From a virus: a stretch of DNA of 59,131 nucleotides. The position numbers and the translations under genes were made by a program. The stretch is from IMG/VR virus record IMGVR_UViG_3300035698_018276, positions 1 to 59,131 of that record. One strand, written 5' to 3'. Below, piece after piece: positions 47,823-56,284 of this stretch (positions within the stretch are counted from its first letter, which is position 1; each line of letters begins with the position of its first letter). The notes beneath the pieces are model-generated. The model was not told the DNA's origin and made no database searches. It saw only the letters and a program-made list of their open reading frames with translations.

Positions 47823-49240
47823 TTCAGCCTTACGTCGAGTTGCTTGAATGGTACCGCCGGTTCTTGCTCGGCCTCTTGCTCGGCCTTTGCGTCGATCAAC
47901 TCAGGCTCGGGCTCGGCTTTTTTCTTTTTCTTTTTCGTCGTTGGTTTAGCCTCGGGCTCGGCTTTCGGCTTTGGCTTCGCGCCCTTAACTTGGCCGTCCT
48001 CTAAAACCACCCCGATTTTGCCCGAGGTATCGACGCGCTCAATCCAAATCTGGTAATCCTTTTCTTTCGCCATTTCCGCCAACAGTTTTATGCCCTTGTC
48101 ATCAAGAAGCGAGCCGTCGCGCACCCTGATTACTTTCAGCTTTGGGTTGGTCGCCATGGCAATCGCAACCGACGCCCGCAATTGCTCGGCATCGCTGGCT
48201 TGCTCAAAGGGCTGGCCGTCCATAAGAACCAGGCCGTCGCCGAAGCCAATGCCCTCGACCGGCAAGTCGGCCTTCTCGATTTCCTCGCGCTTTTGTTTAT
48301 CTCTGGCGTCCATGGCCTCGGTTAAGTCCTTGGCCTTGGCTTCAAGACTTTCCGCCGTGCGAATGTCCCGTTCTTTATCTTCCCGCAATTGGACGGCTTC
48401 GTTTGTCAACCTGGCCGCTGTGATTTTTGCCGATAGGTCGGCGGTGTCCATAGGCTCGGGCAAGGGCTCGGCATTATCAACTTTTGTTTGAAGGCCGTCG
48501 GCCAACTTGGTTTCCACGTCGGCATTGTTAATTAATTCCCGAGCCTTTTCCCTTAGTTCTTTTATTAAAACGCGGTTGGCGGCGATTGCATTAACAGCGC
48601 GTTCACGGTTTGCTTTTCGGGTTTCAATTTCGCTGTTATGTTCCGCCGCGCCCTCAAGTAGCTTGACAAGCGCGTCCTCGTTTATCCGTTCATCCGGCGT
48701 CAGTTCCGGCACAACGATTGCATCGGCCCGAGCCCGGGCGTTCTTCGCGTCCCGGTTTATATCTGTGCGCCGGGAAAAATCGCCCGCGTTCATGGTGTCG
48801 AGTTTTTCAAAATCAACGCCAGGCACCAGGGCTTTCAATTTGTCGAATTGTTCCTTCGGTTTCATGCGCGAAAAGGCCAGCGGGTCAAACGTCAACTCGC
48901 CTAGCAAATCATCAAGCATTCGTTGGGGGGATGGAAATTTTGCGCCCTCGGCGGTTTCGACAGTGATGGTTGTCGTTGGCCCTTTTTCTTCTTTGGATTT
49001 GAAATTCCGGGTAACGATTAACTCGCCAAGGTCGAGCCGGATTCGCGCCTCGGTTTGGCCCTTGCGTATTGGGCTGGCCTGGATATGATCAGCGCCGTCG
49101 AGCGCCCACCAGATTGCGTCCAGCACCGAGGTTTTGCCCGCGCCATTGGGGCCGGTGATTTGTACGAGATTGCCGTCCGGTTCGATTTCGACCGCGACCA
49201 GCTTTTTGATATTCTCGGCGGTTAGCGTAATTATTTTCAT
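47819..49240 (-). CDS. SMC/RecN/OLD-like ATPase
   Basis: 473 aa. Walker A ITGPNGAGKTSVLDAIWWAL (residues 27-46), a central coiled coil (about 160-320) and a signature-like PFEQASDAEQLRASVAIAMA near residue 340. The C-terminal tail is a Lys/Glu/Pro-rich repeat (KPKPKAEPEAKP, KKKKKKAEPEPE). A compact SbcC/RecF-type ATPase, working with the PDDEXK exonuclease in end processing. Confidence 0.87.
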   Translation of the reverse strand: MKIITLTAENIKKLVAVEIEPDGNLVQITGPNGAGKTSVLDAIWWALDGADHIQASPIRKGQTEARIRLDLGELIVTRNFKSKEEKGPTTTITVETAEGAKFPSPQRMLDDLLGELTFDPLAFSRMKPKEQFDKLKALVPGVDFEKLDTMNAGDFSRRTDINRDAKNARARADAIVVPELTPDERINEDALVKLLEGAAEHNSEIETRKANRERAVNAIAANRVLIKELREKARELINNADVETKLADGLQTKVDNAEPLPEPMDTADLSAKITAARLTNEAVQLREDKERDIRTAESLEAKAKDLTEAMDARDKQKREEIEKADLPVEGIGFGDGLVLMDGQPFEQASDAEQLRASVAIAMATNPKLKVIRVRDGSLLDDKGIKLLAEMAKEKDYQIWIERVDTSGKIGVVLEDGQVKGAKPKPKAEPEAKPTTKKKKKKAEPEPELIDAKAEQEAEQEPAVPFKQLDVRLK

Positions 49241-49602
49241 TGTGCGTCCTTTCTAACTAATATGGCCAAGTGTCTGAAATCTTCCTGGCCGAGTTGATCT
49301 TGTAAAACGTCGCTCACATACCGCCCGCTGTCGGTATCAATGCGGGCTCGCATCACTTTGCCGGGCTTGGCATTGCCAGAAATAACCTCGGCGTCCTTTT
49401 CATTCCAAACCGAAACATGAATCCAATGGTCGCCGTCCTCGGTGCGCGATAGTTCCAAAACGCCGCCCGGAAAAAAGACAATCGTGGTCGGCTTTTCAAG
49501 GCGCTTCAATTTGTCGCCCATGATGTGGAACACGCCCTCGGCGCTTTTGTTGCTGAAATTAAGCGCCTCGCCCTTGCCGAATGTGATTTCAGCGGCTTTC
49601 AT
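49237..49602 (-). CDS. Hypothetical protein
   Basis: 121 aa, beta-rich (TIVFFPGGVLELSRTEDGDHWIHVSVW, two parts). Overlaps the SMC-like gene by 4 nt at its stop, so it is probably translated with it and may be an accessory to recombination. No family recognised. Confidence 0.68.
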   Translation of the reverse strand: MKAAEITFGKGEALNFSNKSAEGVFHIMGDKLKRLEKPTTIVFFPGGVLELSRTEDGDHWIHVSVWNEKDAEVISGNAKPGKVMRARIDTDSGRYVSDVLQDQLGQEDFRHLAILVRKDAQ

Positions 49603-49942
49603 CGGACAATCCCCCGGTAATCACTCGCAAGCGCGGCAGCGGGGTCCTGGTTTCTACTTCCGCGTACTCTTGGCTTTTTAGTGCATTTCGGATTCGTGCA
49701 AATCGTTTGTAATTATCCTTTAGAAGGGCCGCCAGGACGCTGTGGCTCGCGGCCTCGACCGAATACGCTTTGCTGTTACAAATCAAATTCAGATTGATGA
49801 ACACGCAGCCGATGGCCGAAAGCGCACAAATCATTACATCGTCGTGGTCGTTAATTTTCATTTGCTCGTCAACGACGGCATTAGTCTTTTTATAAATTTC
49901 GTCAATAACATCTAAAAGTTGGTCGTCGGTTAACTCTGTCAT
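49589..49942 (-). CDS. Hypothetical helical protein
   Basis: 117 aa from ATG 49942, overlapping the exonuclease by 4 nt. TELTDDQLLDVIDEIYKKTNAVVDEQMK and AASHSVLAALLKDNYKRF are helical. It has Cys at CALSAIGCVFINL. No family recognised. Confidence 0.68.
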   Translation of the reverse strand: MTELTDDQLLDVIDEIYKKTNAVVDEQMKINDHDDVMICALSAIGCVFINLNLICNSKAYSVEAASHSVLAALLKDNYKRFARIRNALKSQEYAEVETRTPLPRLRVITGGLSDESR

Positions 49943-50889
49943 TCGGCTTTCTCCCTGAGTGGCGCTTGCCAAGCATTGGCCAGTTTGTAAAGGCCCTCTT
50001 TGTCGCCCTCGGTAATAAGTGCGTCCCGTTCCTCGGCCTCAAGCGCCTGTTTTTCCCACCAAACCGGCGTCCCGACATAACAGGTTTTGTTTGGGTAGCC
50101 GGGCCACGATTTATTTTTCAGGCACCAGGCCCACCAGGCGATGGCTTTATCCACGCGCTTATCGGCGAAGTCGATTACCTGGGGCGGAACACCGACGACC
50201 GATAGGGCGTAGGGCGGCTTAGTTTCTTGAACAACAAATTCAAAGACCGGGTTGGCCGTGCCGATGATTTTCCGTATGCCTCGCCGATAGAAGGCGGCTT
50301 GAACATCGTAGCCAAGATTATAAAATATCCGTTCCCATGAATCCGGGTTCGCGCTTTCGCCGGTCGTCTTATAATCATAAAAAATGTTTGGTTTATCGAA
50401 AAGCCAATCCAGGCGGCACCGAAGCCATGCGCCGCCCTCTTGCCAGATTAGCGTTACCTCTGGCTTGCCATTGGTGAAGGCGTCCTTGGCGTCAATGTGG
50501 TTTGCCAATTGAGCCCGGCCCGCCTCAACCATTTCCTCGACCTGGGCCCAATCTTTGGTCAAGAGCGGCACCTTTCCCTCGTTGCGGGCTCGGTCGCGCT
50601 GTTGCTTGGCGTCCGATGTGCGCCAATCCTTTGCATCGATTAGCGCAAACGAACCCGGGTCGCCCAGCATGAGCGAGTGCCCGGCCTTGCCAAGATCAAA
50701 AATCGCCTTGTCGGTCGACTCATGGTTTGGATTGAGCCTCGGGTGATGAAACCAGGCGTGCCGAGGGCTTTTCTGTAATAGAATTTTAGCGACTGAGGAT
50801 GAAAGCGATGGTTCAACAACCGGGTCTTTATGGTAGGCCGCCTCGGGTATGTCGAAAGCGCCCGCGATGCCTATTTTATTGTCCGTCAT
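49939..50889 (-). CDS. PDDEXK exonuclease (RecE/DUF3799-like)
   Basis: 316 aa. The catalytic pattern appears as DKAIFDLGKAGHSLML, then WLRCRLDWLFDKPNIFYDYKTTGES with Asp and DYKT acidic-Lys motif (about residues 160-180), and QAAFYRRGIRKIIG. Conserved in phage RecE/exodeoxyribonuclease VIII-like proteins. It degrades one strand to give ends for Sak4-like annealing. Confidence 0.88.
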   Translation of the reverse strand: MTDNKIGIAGAFDIPEAAYHKDPVVEPSLSSSVAKILLQKSPRHAWFHHPRLNPNHESTDKAIFDLGKAGHSLMLGDPGSFALIDAKDWRTSDAKQQRDRARNEGKVPLLTKDWAQVEEMVEAGRAQLANHIDAKDAFTNGKPEVTLIWQEGGAWLRCRLDWLFDKPNIFYDYKTTGESANPDSWERIFYNLGYDVQAAFYRRGIRKIIGTANPVFEFVVQETKPPYALSVVGVPPQVIDFADKRVDKAIAWWAWCLKNKSWPGYPNKTCYVGTPVWWEKQALEAEERDALITEGDKEGLYKLANAWQAPLREKAE

Positions 50890-51053
50890 TTTTTGCGTTC
50901 CTTCTTTGGTTTGGCAAGGCCGCCAACGCCCCGGCTTTCATCCGGACCGCCGCCGCCTGGAAAATTCCCGCTCGCCTCGATTTTCTTATAATGGCCATGC
51001 TTGCCGGTGATCAGGGCCCAAATAAGCAAAAGTATTGTTTTAATCATTTTCAT
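50886..51053 (-). CDS. Small single-pass membrane protein
   Basis: 55 aa from ATG 51053. A hydrophobic helix (MIKTILLLIWALITG) with a Gly/Lys-rich tail (GGGGPDESRGVGGLAKPKKE). Overlaps both neighbours (4 and 14 nt). No further clue to function. Confidence 0.62.
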   Translation of the reverse strand: MKMIKTILLLIWALITGKHGHYKKIEASGNFPGGGGPDESRGVGGLAKPKKERKK

Positions 51054-51417
51054 TTGATCGCCCCGGCTTGACGTGGATTTCAGGGGAACGGGGTGGCTCG
51101 TAGGGGTTTTTATCTGAGGGCTTGGCCCCATCGGGCAAGTAAATGAAATTGCACCCACAGATTTTTTTGATTTCGGCGCGTATTATTTCGGTCGGCGCAA
51201 TGACGGAAACCAGGATACAAAAGCCCTGTGCCTCAAATATTTGGGCGAGGCGGGCCACCCTGAAACATTGCTCGGCCCTGTCCTCGATAGAAAACCCAAG
51301 CCCGGGCCATATCTCGCGCATGGTGTCGCCGTCGAGCCTGATTGTATTGTTGCCGCGTAAGGAATTTGACAGCCTGGTTTTCCCCGCGCCAGTGTTTCCG
51401 GTAATCCAAAAAATCAC
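51040..51417 (-). CDS. cysC: Adenylylsulfate (APS) kinase
   Basis: 125 aa. Walker A WITGNTGAGKTRLSNSLRG (residues 4-22), the LDGD motif (IRLDGDTMREIW, about 28-36), LGFSIEDRAEQCFRVARLAQ and VSVIAP are the APS-kinase landmarks, and the ending NPYEPPRSPEIH matches CysC. It is short against the usual 200 aa: the segment between VSVIAP and NPYEPP is reduced. It phosphorylates APS to PAPS. The encoded sulfotransferase at 15471 would consume the product. Confidence 0.85.
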   Translation of the reverse strand: MIFWITGNTGAGKTRLSNSLRGNNTIRLDGDTMREIWPGLGFSIEDRAEQCFRVARLAQIFEAQGFCILVSVIAPTEIIRAEIKKICGCNFIYLPDGAKPSDKNPYEPPRSPEIHVKPGRSNEND

Positions 51418-51420
51418 GCT

Positions 51421-51804
51421 TTATTTCCTATCCTCGTAAAACTTGATGAAAGCGCCCTCGCCGCGATACACCGGGGCGTCAAAATCAAGCCGGGCCTCTA
51501 TTGCCTCTTTCTCGCCTTCGGGCAATTGCTCAAACGGGACATTTCCCGAGCCGTTTTTTAGGTACATAATCAAGGCCCCAGCGCAATGTTGGGTTTCCTC
51601 GCCGAAAGCGAACCCGCCGCTGTCGATTTCCTCGCCATTAAGTTCAAGCGGTTCAATCTCGTCGGCGCTTAGATGGCAAGGGAACCCGTTGCGATAGGCC
51701 GTACCTTCAATTTCTTCGGCTCGCTCAAGGGCCGCAAATGTAATGGCGGTTTCATCGGTTCGGAAAGGGCAATTTTTACAGGGCGTTTTTAGGTCAAACT
51801 TCAT
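51421..51804 (-). CDS. Phage protein of the CxxCPFR type (DUF6283)
   Basis: 127 aa. TPCKNCPFRTDE at the N-terminus and C residues in GFPCHL and QHCAGALIMYLKNG form a Cys-rich site as in DUF6283 proteins, which resemble metal-binding domains. The family is common in phages and without assigned function. Overlaps the next gene by 11 nt. Confidence 0.8.
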   Translation of the reverse strand: MKFDLKTPCKNCPFRTDETAITFAALERAEEIEGTAYRNGFPCHLSADEIEPLELNGEEIDSGGFAFGEETQHCAGALIMYLKNGSGNVPFEQLPEGEKEAIEARLDFDAPVYRGEGAFIKFYEDRK

Positions 51805-52183
51805 TCGATGGTTCCCCGGGTTGGTCTGTTGTGTGCGTGATCGTTGCCGGGCCTAAAACGGCTGTGCCAATTTCTTGTGTTTCAAAGCCGCCGGGCGGGT
51901 TCGGATTTTTCATCGAAAGCCAGTGCAAGGCCCAGCCGACGCAACCCTCAACCGAGCCGAATGCGGTAAAGGCGATACATTTACCCGAGTTCAAGAACAC
52001 GCCCCAGCCCTCAAGCCAAACGCCGCGTAAAAGATTTACCCGGCTGCCAATGCGCTGGCTGTCTAGTGTTTGGCCGATGCACCGCTTGGCCAAACCAATC
52101 GGCTCGCCCTTTGGGTCTTTTCTGATTAGGTAGACGTTTTCTTTATCGGGGTGCGCCCGATAGTAAAGTTGTACGCTCGGCAT
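51794..52183 (-). CDS. Hypothetical protein, first gene of the early operon
   Basis: 129 aa from ATG 52183 (GGGAA upstream). A longer frame from TTG at 52234 adds 17 residues (EKSKDIEPGDSWENL). SRVNLLRGVWLEGWGVFL, then FTAFGSVEGCVGWALHWLS. No family recognised. It is promoter-proximal, so it is the earliest leftward product and a candidate host-takeover protein. Confidence 0.66.
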   Translation of the reverse strand: MPSVQLYYRAHPDKENVYLIRKDPKGEPIGLAKRCIGQTLDSQRIGSRVNLLRGVWLEGWGVFLNSGKCIAFTAFGSVEGCVGWALHWLSMKNPNPPGGFETQEIGTAVLGPATITHTTDQPGEPSNEV

Positions 52184-52419
52184 TAGATTTTCCCACGAGT
52201 CGCCGGGTTCAATATCTTTTGACTTTTCGCGCAAAAATGCTCGAAAGTCAATCCCGAAAATTACGGCCGCATTAAACTTAGCATGGCCAAGGAGCCCAGA
52301 AAAGCCCTATGTGGCCCGTAAATGGCCAGGCCAGGCCCGGTCCATCGTTAAGGAATTATTAAACCGGCCTTGCAAAAATGCCCTTGATTGATTGATCAAA
52401 CTTAGATTATAAGGTTTTT
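52184..52419. promoter_or_regulatory. Divergent control region between early left and right operons
   Basis: Rightward: TTGATT, 17 nt, TTATAA just before the regulator at 52420, with AAGG for the ribosome. It includes TTGATCAA (52393-52400 region), a likely operator half. Leftward: an imperfect inverted repeat TTGACTTTTCG / CGAAAGTCAA (52219-52229 and 52242-52251). AAACTTAG occurs twice, at 52275-52282 and 52398-52405, as a direct repeat facing each promoter. The layout resembles a lambda-type switch. Confidence 0.6.
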
Positions 52420-52617
52420 ATGATAAATGACCCCGTTGCTGAAATCGAATTTAGAGCCCACCAGGCCGGTGTGGAAATCCCCGCCCTGTTGGAAAAAGCA
52501 AACGTCCACATTACAACTTGGCGGCGCTGGAAAAGCGGGGCCAACTCACCCAACCTCGGCAAAATCAAAAAAATAGAATCGGCTTTAGTAGATCTGGAAA
52601 GCAAACCGGCGGCTTAA
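52420..52617 (+). CDS. Cro-like helix-turn-helix regulator
   Basis: 65 aa. AHQAGVEIPALLEKANVHITTWRRWKSGANSP (two parts) is a helix-turn-helix with ITTWRRWKSG as the recognition helix. Being the first rightward gene beside the divergent promoters, it is the most likely operator-binding regulator. No longer repressor partner is recognised. Confidence 0.78.
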   Translation: MINDPVAEIEFRAHQAGVEIPALLEKANVHITTWRRWKSGANSPNLGKIKKIESALVDLESKPAA

Positions 52618-52634
52618 TCGGAAAGGGACAACTC

Positions 52635-52826
52635 GTGGGAACAGAAATTCAATACTTCGATATTGCGACAGAGCAAATCTACCAACGCCATTTTGGCACG
52701 AAGCCCAATACGCCAACCGAGGGCTTGAACGAGTTGGTAAAAATTTTCCCGGCTGGCGATATTAACCGAGCAATCAAAAATTACTGTCGGGCTATTAAAG
52801 CCGACTTCGAAGGGCGTCAGGCATGA
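52635..52826 (+). CDS. Small hypothetical protein
   Basis: 63 aa from GTG 52635, with AAAGGG upstream; the longer frame runs through the regulator. EGLNELVKIFPAGDINRAIKNYCRAIK is helical. Overlaps the next gene by 4 nt. Function unknown. Confidence 0.6.
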   Translation: MGTEIQYFDIATEQIYQRHFGTKPNTPTEGLNELVKIFPAGDINRAIKNYCRAIKADFEGRQA

Positions 52827-53035
52827 ACGCCGACTTTCCATATAATCACAAAACAATGGCTGAGGTTATGGCCGACGAAAAGGTGCTGCAATTGCACCCA
52901 AGAGACCCGGTTGATCGTTCAAAAGCCAGGCGTCGGTATCTCATGCAATTAAAGGGGGCAAGCCAAATCAGCCCAAGGCTTGTTCTGGTGCGGAATACCC
53001 CGGGCACAACCGAGGGACGCAAAACCTCGACCTGA
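52823..53035 (+). CDS. Small hypothetical protein
   Basis: 70 aa. Basic stretch DRSKARRRYLMQLKGASQ suggests nucleic-acid contact. The 100-nt gap after it holds a GCTATC/GATAGC inverted pair but no gene. No family recognised. Confidence 0.58.
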   Translation: MNADFPYNHKTMAEVMADEKVLQLHPRDPVDRSKARRRYLMQLKGASQISPRLVLVRNTPGTTEGRKTST

Positions 53036-53138
53036 AAAGCTGGCAAAGGCCCGCCGCGCACCCGGGCTCGCTATCTTTTACCCCTGGGATGATAGCCGTC
53101 GAAAGGCGGTCGTATTAACTTTAGAAAAGGAGCCAACC

Positions 53139-53582
53139 ATGGCGAAAAACCCGAAATCCGGCCCGCCCGAGGCCAAGCTGCACAATGTTGCCGCGCTCTA
53201 TGGGGCACAGAAACTCGCTTTTAATTCAATGATCGAACTCGACAAACAAATCAAGGCGGCTCGGGAACAGCACGTTAAGCCGCTTACCGACAATCTGACC
53301 AAACTTAAACGGAACCTCAAGGCCGATACCGGCGTGGAAATTGAGGACATAAATAATTGGTACAAGATTTTCAAACGCCAACAAGAGGGCAAAGACCTGG
53401 ACAATCAGGATGATCAAGCCCGGGTTGCCGATAATAACCGGCTTATGTTTGCCGGGCTCGCCCATGGCGAAATGCTCGACATGATTGATGCCTTGGATGA
53501 AAATTATGTCCCGATGCAAGCCCAGGGCGCGACAAGCGACAAGCAGTTGGAAGAAGCCGCCGCCAAGGCACAACAGCACTAA
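53139..53582 (+). CDS. Coiled-coil hypothetical protein
   Basis: 147 aa from ATG 53139 with AAGGAG eight bases upstream. AFNSMIELDKQIKAAREQHVKPLTDNLTKLKR (two parts) is a long helix, then an acidic part ending SDKQLEEAAAKAQ. Resembles small early phage proteins of unknown role. Confidence 0.68.
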   Translation: MAKNPKSGPPEAKLHNVAALYGAQKLAFNSMIELDKQIKAAREQHVKPLTDNLTKLKRNLKADTGVEIEDINNWYKIFKRQQEGKDLDNQDDQARVADNNRLMFAGLAHGEMLDMIDALDENYVPMQAQGATSDKQLEEAAAKAQQH

Positions 53583-53596
53583 GAAAGGCCAGAAAA

Positions 53597-54247
53597 ATGT
53601 CACTCCCCATGTTCTCAAAATCAGTTCTGATGCCGGGCCCTCAACCGATATTGTTGGCCCTCGATTTGGGTACTAAAATGGGGAGTGCCGTTCTTCGCAA
53701 TGATGGCGAGGTCCGGCATGGCACTTTCGCCTTTGACCATGGCGGCCATCCCGGGGCGCGGTTCAAACAATTCCGAATTTGGCTGACAAATATCAATGAA
53801 ACGTCCGGCGGCTTTGAGTGCGTCATTTATGAAAAAGTCCTATTTTCGGGCGACGCGCAGACCCAAATGGCGGCCCAATTGTACGGGGCTTGGCAAGGCA
53901 ATCTGCTGGCCTGGGCGGCGCTCAACGCGATTGATGTTATGCCGCTCGCCGTTTCCTCGGTAAAGAAATTTGCAACCGGAAAGGGCAACGCGCCAAAGAA
54001 TGAGAAGCACCGCATTGCCAAAGATAAAAATAACAAGGCGGCTGGCCGAAGGCCCTACAGCGGCATCACGATGGACGAGGCCGTGCGTGCCTGGGGTTAT
54101 GAGCCCTTCGACGACAACGATACCGACGCCCTCGCCATGCTGGCCCATGGCCACGAATTAATCATGGGCGGGCGAACCACACCGGAAAGCCGAGAAAAGG
54201 CCGCTGAGATTAAGTCCGTCGAGGCCGCCGTGAGGGCTGGCCCATGA
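53597..54247 (+). CDS. ruvC: RuvC-like Holliday junction resolvase
   Basis: 216 aa. Catalytic residues lie in LLALDLGTKMG (first Asp, about residue 23), CVIYEKVLF (Glu, about 76) and FDDNDTDALAML (final Asp cluster, about 173-180), the RNase H-fold pattern of phage RuvC proteins. Probably resolves branched DNA before packaging. Coupled to the next frame by ATGA. Confidence 0.87.
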   Translation: MSLPMFSKSVLMPGPQPILLALDLGTKMGSAVLRNDGEVRHGTFAFDHGGHPGARFKQFRIWLTNINETSGGFECVIYEKVLFSGDAQTQMAAQLYGAWQGNLLAWAALNAIDVMPLAVSSVKKFATGKGNAPKNEKHRIAKDKNNKAAGRRPYSGITMDEAVRAWGYEPFDDNDTDALAMLAHGHELIMGGRTTPESREKAAEIKSVEAAVRAGP

Positions 54248-54357
54248 CCTGGTATCAAATGCTCGGCGGGTTTTTCATACTTTGCGTTCTCGGCTTTTTT
54301 GTCATTTTGCTAACTATTCAAAAATGGGAACGGGACGACTCGGATACAGAAGAATGA
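54244..54357 (+). CDS. Very small membrane protein (37 aa)
   Basis: Starts at ATG overlapping the RuvC stop. One hydrophobic helix (GGFFILCVLGFFVILLTI) and an acidic tail (WERDDSDTEE). Its stop overlaps the start of the broken LexA-like frame. The coupled spacing on both sides supports it as a real gene. Confidence 0.65.
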   Translation: MTWYQMLGGFFILCVLGFFVILLTIQKWERDDSDTEE

Positions 54358-54554
54358 CCCAGCCCCAGAAAAAAACATTCGATTTCATTGTCCAATATTG
54401 GCGCGACCATGGCATGGGTCCATCGTATGGCTAAATATCCAAACACTTCAATTCAAAGAACCGGGGTCGGTATGTTGCGATGGCCAACCGGCTGATTGAG
54501 CGCGGGCACTTGGTGCGGGGCTGTTGGGGCCTGATACCTGTTTTTAGGATTTGA
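54354..54554 (+). pseudogene. LexA-like winged-helix gene broken by an in-frame TAA
   Basis: 67 codons. Before the stop: KKTFDFIVQYWRDHGMGPSYG. After it in the same frame: ISKHFNSKNRGRYVAMANRL, then IERGHLVRGCWGLIP. Together they form the LexA N-terminal winged helix (usual reading SPSYGEI...). The TAA at 54432-54434 stands where GAA (Glu) is expected. A nonsense mutation or sequence error; the rest of the frame is intact. Confidence 0.75.
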
Positions 54555-54557
54555 GCA

Positions 54558-54743
54558 ATGGCAAGAATGAACGACGAGCAATTTGAAAAGGCCGACAAAA
54601 TGGTTAGGGAATTACAAAAGCATCTAGCCGACTGTGGCGACGATGGCGATGCTTTTGGAGCAATTTGGTCGGCTTGTGACGATTATAAATCGGCTTGTGA
54701 CGATTATAAAATTGAACAGGACAAAAAGAATGCGGGGCCATAA
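54558..54743 (+). CDS. Small hypothetical protein with tandem repeat
   Basis: 61 aa. Helical (DEQFEKADKMVRELQKHL) with SACDDYK repeated twice in tandem. The 3' end overlaps the methyltransferase gene by 14 nt. No family recognised. Confidence 0.6.
   Translation: MARMNDEQFEKADKMVRELQKHLADCGDDGDAFGAIWSACDDYKSACDDYKIEQDKKNAGP
54669..54710 (+). repeat. Perfect 21-nt tandem duplication
   Basis: Two identical 21-nt units in frame, encoding SACDDYK twice. No mismatches between copies, so it is a recent slippage event. Confidence 0.85.
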
Positions 54744-55461
54744 TAAATCGACTGCGGTAATGTCTCGGCGAGTAGAGCCGCCGGACAGCCTCGACTATTT
54801 CCCAACGCCGCCTTGGGCGACCAGGGCCGTCATGGAGTCGGTAATGTCGCCGCTGAGATTGTGGGAACCGTCCGATATTGTGTGGGAGTCGGCTTGCGGC
54901 GAGGGGCACATGGTGCGGCCATTACTCGAGTACTTTGACACTGTTCACGGCTCGGACGTTTTCGATTATGGCCAGGGGTTTGATACTTTCGACTTTCTAA
55001 CGATTGAGCCCGGCCAGCTTGGCAACGGGCACCCCTACGGCCCAATAGATTGGGTTATTACCAACCCACCCTTCGGCCCAGCAAACAACCCCAGGCTGAT
55101 GCGCTTTGCCCTCACGGCGCTATCATTTGTGCGAAAGGGCGTAGTCATATTCGGGCGCGTTCAAATACTTGAGGCCGCCACGCGGTTCTCGGCGATTTGG
55201 GGCCCATGGTCCGACAAAGCGATTTACGCCCAGCACGTTGAGCGCGTGCCGATAGTCAAGGGCCGCTTGGTTGATGATGAAACGTCGGCCACATCTTATG
55301 GCTGGATGATTGTTGCCAAAAAACCAACGTGGGAACCGATTTTACCGCATTTTAACGTGCTGTCGAATCCGGTTGTGTTCATTGCGCCTTGCCGGAAGCA
55401 ATTGATGCGCGAGCGCGATAATTACTTAAAAGAAAGGGAAGAAAATAATGGCGAGAATTAG
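54730..55461 (+). CDS. DNA/SAM methyltransferase, second copy
   Basis: 243 aa from ATG 54730. DSLDYFPTPPWATRAVMES, then VWESACGEGHMVRPLLEYF (SAM site) and VDWVITNPPFGPANNPR (NPPF catalytic motif) fit the phage adenine methyltransferases of this order. Unrelated in sequence to the one at 840. It probably protects DNA, or acts on the same DNA modification system. Confidence 0.84.
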   Translation: MRGHNKSTAVMSRRVEPPDSLDYFPTPPWATRAVMESVMSPLRLWEPSDIVWESACGEGHMVRPLLEYFDTVHGSDVFDYGQGFDTFDFLTIEPGQLGNGHPYGPIDWVITNPPFGPANNPRLMRFALTALSFVRKGVVIFGRVQILEAATRFSAIWGPWSDKAIYAQHVERVPIVKGRLVDDETSATSYGWMIVAKKPTWEPILPHFNVLSNPVVFIAPCRKQLMRERDNYLKEREENNGEN

Positions 55462-56284
55462 GTCGGTCCACCCGGGCCAATGGACAGATTTTGATTTTGT
55501 ATCACTTACGCCCATGGCCAGGCTTTTAACAATTGCGATTAGAAACGAGGCCGACGACAAGGGCGTTTTTGAATGGAAGCCGCTAGAAATTAAAATGCGA
55601 CTGTTTCCGGGCGATTCGGTTGATGTTGAGGCTCTACTTTCGGAAATGGTTGAACGTAATCAGATCAAGCCTTACGAAATTGATGGCCGCCATTACGGCG
55701 CAATTCGGAATTTTAGAAAATGGCAAAGACCGAAATCCCCCAATTCTGTGCACCCCATCACCGAGGATTTGAAAAATTACCTACGCTTACCGGCCTCGAC
55801 TTCGGAACCCGACTTACTTAATGGCGACTCAATGCCGAAATCTGGCGAGCAGATGAAGGATGAAGGAGAGAAGATGAAAGAGGGTAAAGGTGTAGAGGCA
55901 CAGCCGCCGATAAACTTACCCGATGAAAGCGAGCCGGTGAAAGATTACGAAATTACAATGGCCTATACCGCGTGGAATGTAATGGCTGGTGATATTGGCT
56001 TTCCTGAAGCACAATATTTTAATGATGACCGAAAAAAGAAATTACGGGCGAGGCTGAAAGAGTGCAACGGCATTGAGGGGTTCAAAATGGCCTTGGAAAA
56101 AATAAAGAATAACCCGATGATGAAAAAGGGGCCGGGAAATTATGGCCACGGTAAGGGCATGACCCTAGACTCGATGATACAGCCATCGACTTTTACCAAA
56201 TTGATGGAAGGCCAATACGACTCTTGGGGTGATGGCGAGGCCAAGAGCGACGGCGCGGCGGCTTTATTGAGGGAAACAATATAA
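55448..56284 (+). CDS. Putative replication protein
   Basis: 278 aa. ARIRSVHPGQWTDFDFVSLTP at the start is a very common opening for phage replication initiator-type proteins, with a winged-helix part (ARLLTIAIRNEADDKGVFEW) and a second helical domain (TMAYTAWNVMAGD, GFKMALEKIKNNPMM). The middle is a charged linker. It probably brings the helicase to the origin. It is translationally coupled to both neighbours. Confidence 0.78.
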   Translation: MARIRSVHPGQWTDFDFVSLTPMARLLTIAIRNEADDKGVFEWKPLEIKMRLFPGDSVDVEALLSEMVERNQIKPYEIDGRHYGAIRNFRKWQRPKSPNSVHPITEDLKNYLRLPASTSEPDLLNGDSMPKSGEQMKDEGEKMKEGKGVEAQPPINLPDESEPVKDYEITMAYTAWNVMAGDIGFPEAQYFNDDRKKKLRARLKECNGIEGFKMALEKIKNNPMMKKGPGNYGHGKGMTLDSMIQPSTFTKLMEGQYDSWGDGEAKSDGAAALLRETI

